NCBI GenBank assembly: GCA_023974075.1
Contig: CM043788.1
Span: 27,129,980 to 27,193,979, forward strand
From: Chaenocephalus aceratus
Lineage: Eukaryota > Chordata > Actinopteri > Perciformes > Channichthyidae
Reading direction: 5' to 3'
Length of the DNA: 64,000 nucleotides
The translations under genes and the position numbers were made by a program. The notes under the pieces are model-generated. The model saw only the letters and a list, made by a program, of their open reading frames with translations, was not told the origin of the DNA and searched no databases. Of the stretch, positions 48,998 to 63,078 are shown piece by piece (positions within the stretch are counted from its first letter, which is position 1; each line of letters starts with the position of its first letter).

Positions 48998-49917
48998 ACA
49001 GGCGTTATAGCATTTTGTCAAGCAAATAGAGTTTGTCTATATGCACCTTCTTTTTTTCTTTTAATGTTTTGTTGGACATACATATTCAACTTTTTTGCAT
49101 CATCTATGCATCTTAAAAACTACAAAATAAACGACTTCCTTTTTAAGAATATATAATGAATAATAAGATTCTCTTTACAATAGAAGTAGAATAAAGAGAA
49201 TAACATAAACCCGCATTTAAAACAATCCAAAAACATTCTAACACAAAGTCCAATATGCTCTAGGGCGGCCTTAACAATAAACGTCTTCATGTATCACACA
49301 GCCAACCCTGTTATCACTGCTATCAACATATTCATTGGTGCATTTAAGGGAGCGGCAGCAAAGCAACCCTTCATACCAGCATGCTCTACTTGTCGAGGGA
49401 AATAGAAGAGTGGATTAATTTGTGATAAAAAGCACCAGCGAAAGCGTCAAATCCAAACACAGCTCAACACATTTAAGGTTTGTACAACTTTACTTTATAG
49501 TAATCATCTAAATGTTGCTTTGTTTAATAAGAACTATTAAAATGAATGATAGAATATATGAGCCTTTCCTCGACTTTGAATCTTGAAATTCTCCCTTTAC
49601 GATATAAGTAATGGTGAATTATAATGAGTTAAAAAAGTAGTCAGTATGTGTCGGAGAATTATTTTTGAGATATACAGGGTTGCTATTTCTCTTAAAAATG
49701 ACAGACTGGGATCAGTCCTCTTGACTTATGCTGCATGGAAAGAAAAGAAATATGGTTGTTCTTTGAAGGACTTTCAGAGTTTCTTGCCTGTTTATTATTT
49801 CAGTTAAACACTGCTGATCTCATGATCAACTGTTACCTCTCAGTTGACTCTAGTTTTACAAGCATTTAAGGAACTTAAACGTTAGTTACTGATTAACTTG
49901 CTCTTGCAATCTGTTCC
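48998..49917 (+). other. Upstream region of the b3gnt3-like gene
   Basis: No repeat is recognised. 49380-49479 could be an untranslated first exon (aacacatttaag followed by GTTTGT), by analogy with B3GNT genes whose coding exon is single; this is inference only. Confidence 0.3.
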
Positions 49918-49925
49918 CTACATAC

Positions 49926-51298
49926 TAGGGATGTGCATCTCCATCACTGCGGCCGATGCGATGCGCATCTCGATACGTTGCCACGATACGATACATTAAC
50001 GATACATTTGAAACACCAGGCGATGCGATACGATACGATTCACCCCTGTTGAGATACGATTTGATTCAACATTATGCGATTCGGTGCGATACGATGCGAT
50101 TCAACACTATGCAAAAATAATGATACTTCAATATGGTACGACAGAGGATTTTTGTTTTATTCCTTATATGCAGTAAATCATACATTAACAAAAAAGTGCT
50201 TTACATATTTGGTACTGCACATCCCATCATGCCGTTTATTTTTTTCCCTTTAAAAGCTCTCCAGAGTACAATTGTATAACACCTCACAGTTAAACAATGT
50301 AAGGATGCATTGCTCATGATTAACAATGTGCAAATAACAGCTACCATAGTGCAATGCCCATACAGCTGCCAGCCTGATGTGCTTAACACTCATTCATAGG
50401 CTAACTCACCAGTGAGCAGAAATCAGTGGGTTCTATAACAATAAAGAATACAAATAACTTTTCACAAACAGGTATTTCATAACTGCTTACAGTGAGGAAG
50501 ACATTTAAATTATTATTGGCCGTCACAGGCTGCTGTAAACTAAACACCACTCTCTCTGACAGAACACCTCACTGAGTGATTTAACTCATATGTCTAACTT
50601 TCAGGTTTCTCTTTTCAGCCGCAGACCCCATGTCGCCTCTTTATGTGCGTCGCTAAGTTCCTCGTACTACTTGTGTACTTTAAAGCGGCTCGGCATCGTT
50701 AACAATTTGCGAGCGATTTTTCAAGTTGACCGTCTGTAGTATATAGTGCCGCGCACATATACCATCAGGACGTTACTGATGGGGTGCGGCTGCGGAGTGA
50801 TACTGTGTGTATGCAAGCCCGCATCTAGGACGGATCTATGTATCATGGCTGTAGACCTGTTAAGTAATAAAGATACCTCACACAAAGGTCTACGGATACC
50901 TTATTACTCTCCATGACCTGCGGTCAACTATATAGCATAAAGGATTCTTACACCGTCTTTCTTGAACAATCCGAAGTGTTGCCAAACGTTTGATTTGTAG
51001 GTATTTTTCGGTGCGCTGTGTTTCTCTTTCTCCTCAACTTCCGTGTGTGTTGATAACTGAGACTCTCGGTCTCCGTAGTGGCGAAGCAATATCAAAGATC
51101 GTCTCTGCTGAGCGTTGACAAGATGAGGGGATTTTATATGAATGAATCGGTTTTTTTACCGATGCAAAGACGCTACGCAATCGATGCATCGCGAGTTCAC
51201 CCAAACTGTAGCCGATGTGCACTCTTTCAACCGGTGCACTCGCATCTTGAACGTTTATGCGGTGCACCGATGCGAATCGGTGAATCTTAACATCTCTA
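49926..51298. mobile_element. hAT-type element with perfect 8-bp target duplication
   Basis: CTACATAC flanks both sides (49918-49925, 51299-51306). Ends TAGGGATGTGCATCT and ...AACATCTCTA are inverted. Edges are rich in 'cgatgcgatacgat' words, a common fish hAT style. No transposase frame. Confidence 0.85.
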
Positions 51299-52523
51299 CT
51301 ACATACTGAATACTGCAGTCTTCATTTGGCTATTTATTTACTAAGAGCTCTCATAAAATCACATTATGAAAGTATAAAACCATAGATATGGAATCTCATC
51401 TGTAGGGTGTAGGCTGCCATTCACTTTTAGACTATATAAAGTCCAGTATATTGAGATGATGAGCTTCTCAGCACAAGCTCGCTTCTCAAATCTTTAGGCC
51501 ACCACTGCTTAGATTAACGTTTTATTCTTACTTATTACTCTGAATATTATCAGCCTATTGTTACTATACAATAGGTATAGACTTATTGCTCAAATGTATT
51601 ATAATGTTCATACTGATGTGAGACTTGTTGATATAAAAAGTGTTTTGTTTTGCAGAGATGTGAACAATGAGAGAAAATAGGACAACAGCTCTTCTTATAT
51701 GTGGAGCTTTTGGTTTGGTTGATTTTCAATGTCTGGAAAGGTGTTTTGACTCACCATACATCCAACCACTTACAAGTTAAAGTCAGAATGGACGACAGTC
51801 AGAAGAAGTCAACCATGATACAAAAAAACCACCTATGTATATTCCTGGCAAGAATGTCAACAAAATATGTCTGCCGTCAACATCACAGGCTTCAAAACTC
51901 TTCCTCAGCACATCCAAGACTTTCTCTATTATCGACACTGTCGCCATTTCCCATGCTCCTGGACCTTCCTTACAAATGTGGAGGAGCTGATAAATCTGCA
52001 GAAGTCTTCCTTCTGCTGGTCATTAAAAGTTCCCCTGGCAACTACGACCGTCGAGAGGTGCTGCGTAAAACCTGGGCTAAAGAGAGGCTACACAATGGTG
52101 TGTGGATCCGGAGGGTCTTCATCTTAGGGACCACAGATACTGGTTTTGAGAAAGAGAGATTTAACACAATTCTCGAAATGGAGCAACGTGAGTACAATGA
52201 CATCATCAATGGGACTTTCATGATTCATTTGTCAACCTCACCTTGAAGCAGATCCTCTTCCTGGAATGGATGGAACGAAACTGTCCAAACACTCGCTTCC
52301 TTCTGAATGGTGACGATGACGTCTTTGCCCACACAAACAACATGGTCGAGTATCTCCAAGGCCTAAAGGACAACGATGGAAGCAAACACCTCTTTGCTGG
52401 ACATCTGATCGCGGGCAATGGGCCTGTGCGGGAGAAAGAAAACAAATACTATATCCCAGTACAGGTGCAGGAGTCAGAGTCATATCCCTCTTACTGTGGT
52501 GGTGGGGGCTTCCTCCTGTCTGG

Positions 52524-53075
52524 TGTAAGGAAATATTTGTATGTATTCATGTTAGTAAACTATCAAGATGCTTAAAAAGGGAAATGATTTGGGTAGAAAA
52601 AACTGTGAACTGGTTTTGGGCCTGCTAACATGTGGTTTTTGAGGACAAAGGAAGAGGGGGAAGGTCAGGAGTTAACATACAGTCATCCCTGATGTGGGGT
52701 GTTGATGATATTTGGGCAGCCAATCACTGGTCTGGAAGGGAGGCGCAGATAACTCCTCCTTGGGTCAGCGAGGTATATAGACAGGAACCCCGCTGTGTTC
52801 TGTCTCTCTCTTCTCGCGTCGCTGGGACTGGAGGTCTGGCGGCCTGTGGGCAGGAGCAGGAGTAGGCCAAACTCCTGACATTACACATATGATACGATAT
52901 GGTTGTGTATGGTAATGTATTTGATTGTATTGCATTGTATATTACCATTAAAGTGGATTATTGTTTAACGGTTAAGTGTATGCTCTGGAATTTCCTTCAT
53001 GTAAGATAACAGCTTGTTTTAGGGACGCGGGGAGATTTGGAAATGCGGACGAGTTGCCCCATAAATCTCCTAACA
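52524..53075 (+). repeat. 5' LTR of copy 2
   Basis: 552 bp. A TATA-like gtatatag near 52771 precedes a cytosine-rich stretch. It differs from the 3' LTR mostly by single-base indels. Confidence 0.9.
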
Positions 53076-53077
53076 AA

Positions 53078-53095
53078 TGGTGATCTCGACGTGCC
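53078..53095 (+). promoter_or_regulatory. Primer binding site of copy 2
   Basis: Identical TGGTGATCTCGACGTG site, two bases after the LTR. Confidence 0.65.
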
Positions 53096-53351
53096 GAATA
53101 AACATGAGCTGTGGAAGGATTCAGAGGACCAGACTGGGTCGAGAACAAACACTTTGAGACACCTCAGACAATAGGCAGGGCCCTGCCACTACATATAAGG
53201 TAACACAACTGTAGGATTGTCTGTAGGCGTTTCAGAGTGTTTTTGAAGTTTGAATGGAGTATACAATGCATATTTTTTACCATGTTAGGAAAGTTATATA
53301 GAACCGTGAACGTTGATCGCCAGGTATAGAGAGTCCTGCGTAACGAGATAT

Positions 53352-53613
53352 AAAGCAGTAGCGTGGATCTCAGGTATTTTAGGTCCTGAAGTGGCGCGGA
53401 GACGGTGCAGTTCGTGGGCTGTAAGGTGAAATCCTTGCACGACGGAACCTGAAAGCTCGATATTTTCAGATCGAGCCGCCGTTGAAAATAAAGCAGTTAG
53501 CGTGGATCTCAGGAAAGTTTATTCCTGAAGTGACGTAGGAGCGGTGCAGTTTGTAGGTGTGAGGCTTACACGACGGAACCTGGATGATCGGTATTTCAGA
53601 TCGATCCGCCGTT
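53352..53613 (+). repeat. Tandem duplication in the leader of copy 2
   Basis: Two ~130-bp units (53352-53485 and 53490-53613) each start AAAGCAGT.AGCGTGGATCTC and end at a GATCGA.CCGCCGTT hairpin-like block. Copy 1 has one unit (34627-34760). The flanking 'cagagagtcctgcgt' unit occurs at 53326 and 53801. Confidence 0.75.
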
Positions 53614-56600
53614 AATAACTGGGGGTAAATAAGAGTCCAAGACCAAATAAGCGAAAAGGTCAGCGGACTTTTATCTGTTAAAAAATCCTTGGGAGAGAGC
53701 GCTAACGTCACCTACATTGTGACGAGACCGGCTCCCGTTTCCCTTGTCTGTAAAATTCATTTGAAAGGCTGACGTAAACATAACGTTGATCGCAAGGTAG
53801 GCAGAGAGTCCTGCGTGACGACATATGAGGCACGTTATCAAGCTAGGCTAGACAAACTGTAACGGGGAATAAATCTGTGTGATTTTTACCTGAATAACCT
53901 ATGTGAGCGATTGTCTGTGGAAATCAGACATTCGCTCAGAACAGTGAAGCTCATTTGTGCTCTGCTGCTGCCATCTAGTGGCTGAAAGGGGGGAAGCACG
54001 TTAATTAAGTCAGATAATAAAAGCGAGTCAATATATTGCGTATATTTCAATAAATAAGCTGTCTGTAGGTTGTCATTGTTGATTAATACAGACCTTGTTT
54101 TATGTTGGTAAATGTAATGGTACAGAAGCAAGCTATTCATCACATTGTATTTTTAGGTATGAATAAACCAAAAGTAGTAGCCTAAGGGGATGAGCAGCCG
54201 CTTCGTTTTTCAATGTGCGCCATCACGTTAAAGCAGAGGATTGGTGGCATTTCAGTTCATTGCTTGCTTCCACACGCCTTCCCCCTCCTTGTCTCTTTCA
54301 CGACTATAGTTAATGCATTAGAACGATTGTCGCTGTTCCGGAACGGCCTTTCAAAATAAAAGCCAAAGGCCGCTGTTCGCCAGAGATGCCTTCACAATAA
54401 AACAGTAATTACCTTAACAATATATTTAACTTATATTGCGTCTTTAAATATTGATTTTAATTCATTACAGATCTAACCTGCTTGTAACACAACTTGATCA
54501 AAATAATAGGATAAGCAAGTGGTTAAAGGGGGTTTCCTGTCTGGCTCATTTGATTTAGAACTGAAGTAAGGGAGAATAGTGTTTTCATTCCTCATGGTTT
54601 ATAGAGATAAATCATCAGTTTGTCTGGACTTTGATATAGAGATAGGATCATGGTGGAGAAGGAAGACCTTTTTTTGGTTTCAAATTAAAGAAGAGTTTAA
54701 AGATGAAGTAAGCAGGACTTCAACTGGTAAAAAGAGATTTTAAAGTTTAATATTCTTGGTTAGCAACAAGACATCTGATTATTATGTCACACATGATAAT
54801 CTTGTTATAGAAACTAGCTTAAAATATTGGAGAAAATATGTAGATGTTCTTTCGTAGTGTGTGGAATATGTGATGCTGGAAACATGTACGTTTTTCAATG
54901 TATAGGAGAAAATGGTTTCCTGAAAGAGTATGTTGGGTAAATATGTAGCAATGGATGAAACAATTTTAGAGTGAGTTTTTGTAATATCATTTGTAGACAT
55001 CAATTAGGTTGTTTAGATGGCATTTAACAATTAAGACAGATAGTATGATTACAAAGAGTCAGAGTGGAAAGGGGTTGGATTTATTTAACCTCAGTGTGCT
55101 AGATTTGTATAGGTAATGCGTCCCGAGACCTGGACTCCCCCTCTGAGTTAGAAAAGGCTACGATCCCGACCCTCCAAGCAGACAAAAGACCTAACCCAAC
55201 GGGAGACTCCTCCTTCTCCATCGAACAGACAGAGAACCAGAGCTGAAACAACAACAACAAGACTGCAGCCAGAACTATCTCCACCTGTGGCATCCAGAAC
55301 CAAACAGCATGCTGACAGGCAGAGATCTACGCTCATCAGTCCCTCAGACGGGACCATGAAGTTCCAAGCTGAGCACAAGAGCAAAGTGTGGGAGATGAGA
55401 GCAGAATCTGCCCTCCATAAAAACAGCAGAGAGACTGAAAGGAGGAGATGAAATGCAAAGCAGTGCAAGAACATTAGCATGAAGGGGCATGCAGATGTAA
55501 CTGGGCCAATGGCTGCCTGAAAGAGTTACAGCGGATGAAGTTACAGCTGATGGACTGAAGAGAACACGGAATCAGAGGAGTTGGCATGGTCGATTAGAAG
55601 TGAGGAGGCCGGGGTCACGGCTTGAGAAAACCAGAGGAGGAGAAAAGGAAAACGGGAATGAGTGAGTTTACACATAAACACACTTATTCACAAAACGCAC
55701 ATTTAAAGCATAAATACGTAAAGACAGAAAGATTTATTAAATTAAAAATAGCAGTAGACTATTAGGGTAAAATGAGAACACACTGAGGGTTCAGAGTACA
55801 ACCATATTCTTCAATCTTTTCATCAGGTTAACAGAATATTCTTTGACATTTTTTATTCACGTGTGAATAAAGTAGTGGGATAGTTTTAGGAACCACTCTA
55901 TAAGACAAATCTTTATCTGTATGGATAATGTTAAAGGGAGAGCTGGTGCCAAGCCAGATATAGTATTCCAATCTAAAGAGTTGATTTCACGATTGTACCA
56001 TAGTTATTACCATGGGAAATATGAAATGACTTCTGTTTTTAAATCCTTGATAAAGGAGGGAGTAATGGTTGCATGTTCGGACATCCAGGGTTCCACACAC
56101 TGCTAGAGAGTTTAACATTGATTTTTAGGTGGACCAGAATTGAAGACGTGTGGTTGTTATACCATTGTTATCGTGAACAAAACATAAATAAGGACATAGT
56201 ATCTGCTTGAAGATGAATGGATTTCATATCCTAGAGGGGATTAGTTATTGTGAAGACTCCACAAGGTATTTACTAATGTATTGTAAAGAACTTGAATTGA
56301 CTTGATAAATAAGTGAAGATAAGAAGATGTATGGACCATAAATTAGTCAAGTGGTAAATAAAAATAGCGGAAAAGAGGGGAACTATTAAAGGGAAGTGGA
56401 CAATCAGTCTAATACAAAAAAAAAAAAAAAAAGGGGGGGGGCATGAAGGAAGTATGCACTGGATTTTTTTATTCGTGTGTGAATTTGGTAGTGTTTTAAT
56501 TTGTTACAGTATTGATCAGTTCAAAGGGAGAGTTTTAGTAACAGCTCTATAAGATCAGATAAATATTTATTTATATAGGTCATGTTGAAGGGAAAGCTGG

Positions 56601-58365
56601 TTCTAAACAAAATATAGTATTTCAATTTGAGGTACTGGTTTCATGTTCAGACACCCAGAGTTCCACGCACTGTGAAAGAGGGTAACATTGTTCTTTAAGT
56701 GCACCAGAATTGAAGATAAATTGATAGAATGAGTTATGGAATACATAGCAGATCTTTACAGATCCTAGTAATGTTTTGACACAAGATAGTGATGTACACA
56801 TGTTTCTGAAATAGATCTATTTAGTCATTTTGATACTAATTAGGTGTAAATGAATTGCAGGAATAGTAATAGTACAATAAGGAAGTGACATTTGTTTTGG
56901 CTAGACACTTTTCAGGGAATGTGGGAAACAGCAAGGAGGGGTTGGAGATATCTTGAACATTATAGTTGTAATTGTGAATTAATAAATGATGGCGCTCCAT
57001 ATATACAGATTTGTATAGACGGAGGATGCTGGCCTGTGCTGGAACATCAAAGTCTCTGCAGAGCACGACACATGGCCAAAAAGACTGAGACCAACTGACC
57101 GACAGGGTAACTTGGGAAGGCACTCTCAATGACTGACTCTGAGGTGAACCTGACCAAACCTGACTTTACAACCTGACAGTGTGAGTGTGAGTGTGTGTAT
57201 GTCTGCACCTGATCAGTGCAACTGCATGATTTAAAACGATGACTAATCAAGCATGTTTTGGACTAACACATGATGTTTCACTCCCACAGGAGGTGGCTGT
57301 TTGCAGAATGTGAAACTCAAACTATGAAATTTGGAATTCTGTTTCTTTTAGGACTGAATAATGGAGAGAAACCCTCTCAAGTGTTTACTGGGAAAAATGT
57401 TTGGTATTGTCTTATAATCCATTATGACCTGAAGGTTTTCTTCCCATACAGGTTTTTTGTTTACACATGAGAGAATGTGTAAAAAAGGGGGAGTGTAAAC
57501 TTTACAATGTACATTTTTCATTTAGGGACTGAAAGGAACCGGCTGGCACAACTCAATTGTTCAATCTGACCATTGATTGACAGTTTTAGAATTGACCTGC
57601 TCCATATTTGGGGATAACACACTGTTTGATGAATGTTGACATGTCTCTAATATTGATTGAGTTATAGCAGGTTACACAGATAGAGAATCAGTGGCCAAGG
57701 GCTGCTGGGAGAGATGTAAGTCCAGAATGGAATGCTGGGAGCGACCTGTGGAGTAATGTTTTCAACAGACAACATCATTAACTAGCCTGGTAAAGAAGTA
57801 AAAAGCCATAGACTTTATTGTTTAGGTCATTATGGGGATATACATTTCATCTACATTTGTAATAGAAAAGACATTTGATGACAGGTTTGCGGGAATTCTT
57901 TATTCATTTTTTAGTGGGGATAATATCTAGCACTGACGGGTAGAAGCAGTATCACCAGGAAGCCATTCACTTTGTTAGTATTGTGATTTTGGTTGTTTTT
58001 GAATCCATAACATTAGTGTGTTTCTTTACCAGAAACATTAGCAGTTCGAATCATATTTTTAGATTTTTAATGGGATCTCAGGGATTTCATTTAAAAATAA
58101 ATACAGATGCTTGTCAGAAATTCAGAGCTATTGAAATATGTTATTTAGTTTACCTAAAGATGTTGGGGTTCTTATTTAGTGGGCACAGTCCAAGATTCTG
58201 AAGCAGCACAATTAATTTAGAAAACCTGTGCACAGACATCTGTTGTTTTAAGACACCCCACCAACAGGCTCCAAGTTGCCACGCACTGGTGGGTCAAACA
58301 GCCGAGGGCCCCAGAGCCCGGAGCGTAGGCTTGAGGGATTTGTATCAGATTTCTCCACACAGGTT
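53614..58365 (+). other. Non-coding interior of LTR element copy 2
   Basis: Collinear with copy 1, including the exon-like block at 55110-55620. An A/G homopolymer run (about 56405-56440) and a ~250-bp segment after 56190 differ from copy 1. No protein is recognised. Confidence 0.6.
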
Positions 58366-58455
58366 GTGGATGCCAAAAGGGGGACCCGAGACGCAGGAGG
58401 CTGACGGTCAACCCCAGGCTCTCCGGCCCGGACCGAGTGATGCAGAGGATATCCA

Positions 58456-59340
58456 ATGACGTCCGCCTACAAGGAAAGGGGGACAACTGGTACACCTGCG
58501 AGGACCCTAGACGACATCAGGACGGATCGGGCTCTCATCATGGAGGTCGACATCGGATGCTGTCATCAGCGGATTGGAGGAGAAGGACCTCGGGGACATC
58601 CATCCAGCAGTCGTCCCAGGAGGCATCATCGGACCGGGGAAGGAGGATCGGGAGGACATCCATCCAGCAGTCGTCCCGGGAGGCATCATCATCGGACCGG
58701 AGAAGGAAGATCGAAAGGAAATCTATTCAGCAGCGACTCGGAAGCCGCCATCAGCAAGCCGGAGGAGAAGGAAGACATCTCTCTAGCGGGCAGCCCAGAA
58801 GCCGCCGTCAGCGGATCAGAGGGGACAAAGACACGGCAAGCCAGGATGGCACAGGGGACTCCACTCTCCGCTGAAACAGGAGTGTGTGTTAAGTGCAACA
58901 AGACGGTGTATGGAGCCAGCCAGGCCTGCCAAGCTATGGGCAGCCTCTACCATGATAGCTGCTTCACCTGCAGTGCCTGTAGTCGAAGGCTGAGAGGGAA
59001 GGCGTTCTACTATGACGCAGGAAGGGTTTTCTGTGAAGAGGACTTTCTGTACTCTGGGTTCCAGCAGTCCTGCAGACAAGTGCAACGCAGGTGGACATCT
59101 AATCATGGACATGCAGGCCGGCAGGCCCTGGGGAAAGTCTTACCGCCCCGGTTGCTTCCGCTGCGTCATCTGCAACGAGAGGCCTGGACGGAGTGCCCTT
59201 CACTGTAGACACTGAGAATAAAATCTACTTGTCTGAAAGACTACCACAGGGTCCTGGCGCCTAAATGTGCTGGCGTGTAACCAGCCCATCCTTGCCCTTA
59301 GAGATGGTCTGATGAACCATTCGATTTGTATCCATGGACA
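58456..59340 (+). pseudogene. Captured LIM-domain gene, copy 2
   Basis: The same passenger as 39469-40345. An extra-base shift near 58545 scrambles the Ser-rich part, but the LIM1 frame is restored and again keeps all eight zinc ligands. A one-base insertion near 59070 shifts the end of LIM1. The LIM2 Cys-to-Gly change and the rearranged [10 protein letters not shown] junction are shared with copy 1, and here the [11 protein letters not shown] part follows that junction in frame. LIM3 start retains ETIRFVSMDKD near 59310-59340, further than in copy 1, then homology stops. The nearest relative by eye is LIMD1/WTIP rather than Ajuba, from words such as ACQAMG and SGFQQSAD. Confidence 0.85.
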
Positions 59341-59439
59341 AAGACTAACATGTGGGTTGTTGTTTGTTTGCCGTGCATCCGCTCATTATTTGTCAGACCA
59401 ATAGTTCCTTGTGGAAGTTTGCACTCTTGTTTAAGAGTG

Positions 59440-59452
59440 CAAAAGAGGGAAT
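59440..59452 (+). promoter_or_regulatory. Polypurine tract of copy 2
   Basis: AAAAGAGGGAAT lies immediately before the 3' LTR. Confidence 0.75.
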
Positions 59453-60009
59453 TGTAAGGAAATATTTGTATGTATTCATGTTAGTAAACTATCAAGATGC
59501 TTAAAAAGGGAAAATGATTTGGGTAGAAAACTGTGAACTGGTTTTGGGCTGCTAACATGTGGTTTTTGAGGACAAAGGAAGAGGGGGAAGGTCAGGAGTT
59601 AACATACAGTCATCCCTGATTGGGGGTGTTGATGATAATTTGGGCAGCCAATCACTGGTCTGGGAAGGGAGGCGCAGATAACTCCTCCTTGGGTCAGCGA
59701 GGTTATATAGACAGGAACCCCGCTGTGTTCTGTCTCTCTCTTCTCGCGTCGCTGGGACTGGAGGTCTGGCGGCCCTGTGGGCAGGAGCCAGGAGTAGGCC
59801 AACTCCCTGACATTACACATATGATACGATATGGTTGTGTATGGTAATGTATTTGATTGTATTTGCAATTGTATATTACCATTAAAGGTGGATTATTGTT
59901 TAACGGTTAAGTGTATGCTCTGGATTTCCTTCATGTAAGATAACAGCTTGTTTTAGGGACGCGGGGAGATTTGGAAATGCGGCCTAGTTACCACATAAAT
60001 CTCCTAACA
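59453..60009 (+). repeat. 3' LTR of copy 2
   Basis: 557 bp, partner of 52524-53075. Confidence 0.9.
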
Positions 60010-60538
60010 CTGGTTATACAGCTATGGTTATATACAAGATGTCTCGGTCTATTACCATTCTTCCCATTGACGATGTTTACATGGGGATGTGTCTGGCCAC
60101 AGCAGGACTAAGTCCTGCTTCTCATATGGGCTTTAGGACTTTTGGACTGCGCTTGCCTTCAGCAAGTAGAGTACAGAGCGTAGATCTATATGATCCTTGT
60201 TATTATAGAGACCTCTTACTGATACACAGATTCTTATCGGCTAGAATTTATTTCATGTGGCATAAACTATCTGATCTGAATTTAAAATGTGGACCTTGAG
60301 AATATGATTCCTTGACTTGTGTAAACATTATATTATACTGATTTGTGTGATCGTTGGAGCGTCAGTTCAGTCAGGTTAATCTAAAGTATCTACTTGTGTA
60401 CGAAAGTATGACTTTTTATTATCATTGCTCTGCTCTTTTGAAGACACAGTCTAACCTATTTTAAGTATACTCTAAATGTATTCAATTATTCATATAAATA
60501 CATTTATATTAAAAAACTAATTTTACAAAATGTCAATC

Positions 60539-60544
60539 AATAAA
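60539..60544 (+). terminator. Polyadenylation signal for the b3gnt3-like gene
   Basis: AATAAA 240 bp past the stop codon, followed by a T-rich stretch. The signal for the convergent jak3 lies 36 bp further on. Confidence 0.5.
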
Positions 60545-60579
60545 CATTTACAAAAGCTGTTTCCCTTCCACAAAATTGC

Positions 60580-60585
60580 TTTATT
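60580..60585 (-). terminator. Polyadenylation signal for jak3
   Basis: AATAAA on the minus strand, about 660 bp past the jak3 stop codon. No repeat or other gene is seen in the intervening 60586-61241, which is likely the jak3 3' UTR. Confidence 0.5.
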
Positions 60586-61241
60586 TCAAACACGTGAGGG
60601 ATTTAAAAAGACTACATGAGTAGTACATGAAATTAAGCCACTGAAAAGTACAACAATTACCACAGTATAAATGAATTAAGAAAATATAAAATGGCCACAA
60701 TATTTTTTCTAAATAATCCTTATAAAAGAAAGATTTTTTCTGCCAACAATGCGTTATGAACATTCAACTTTTTTTGTATCGTTTGTTTATAAATCATAAC
60801 TGTTTAACAAGAAAAACAGGGACAACTAAAACTACAATGAACGTGATCCTTATGTGAAATGGCTGTGAGAATACACCTTTTGTGGAATATGTATTCTAAT
60901 ACTTTGCTAAAGTAAAATACTATTGCCAAACTGGGTATTGGTACTGCATTCAAACCTTACTTGTGTTAAAGTATGACCGTATTATCAGCTAAATGTACAT
61001 AGAAGGTATCAAAGTACAATGAGTCCCTTGTGCAGTCAGATGGTCCTCTGTCTCTTGTATATGATGTTTCGATATTAATGTTACTGCTGCTGATTAATGT
61101 GTATCTGAATATGTAGATTGTGCTATTTTTACTCCTTTATATACTGCTGGGTAGTTTAATCTACAGCGGATTCCTCATATTCTATAGTACCAAATTTCTA
61201 TAGCAGTTTTAGCTTTGTTGACAATGCATTTCAAGCTTAAT

Positions 61242-63078
<1,837 letters not shown>

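Larger units (their letters stand above)
52524..60009 (+). mobile_element. LTR retroelement copy 2, inserted in the b3gnt3-like exon
   Basis: Perfect 4-bp duplication CTGG (52520-52523, 60010-60013), TG...CA ends, same primer site, leader, LIM passenger and purine tract as copy 1. 7486 bp. The LTRs lack the ~40-bp 'gataatgaagctgagccgct' segment of copy 1 and have a different U5-side block, so it belongs to a separate subfamily. It has the same orientation as the gene it interrupts. No gag, pol or env was recognised. Confidence 0.9.
51667..60299 (+). pseudogene. b3gnt3: b3gnt3-like beta-1,3-N-acetylglucosaminyltransferase, split by an LTR element
   Basis: The coding pieces are 51667-52523 and 60014-60299. 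Recognisable blocks in order: MRENRTTALLIC and a hydrophobic anchor (ELLVWLIFNVW), [66 protein letters not shown], the catalytic metal motif LNGDDDVFA, and [11 protein letters not shown]. After the insertion come YTAMVIYKMSR, ILPIDDVYMGMCL, DPCYYRDLLLIHRF and stop. The family is a Golgi type II enzyme adding GlcNAc in beta-1,3 linkage to galactose of glycans. Besides the 7.5-kb insertion there are about four single-base frame changes (near 51702, 51850, 51950 and 52208); some could be consensus errors. Codons join exactly across the insertion once one CTGG is removed. The neighbour jak3 supports the b3gnt3 assignment over other B3GNTs. Confidence 0.8.
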
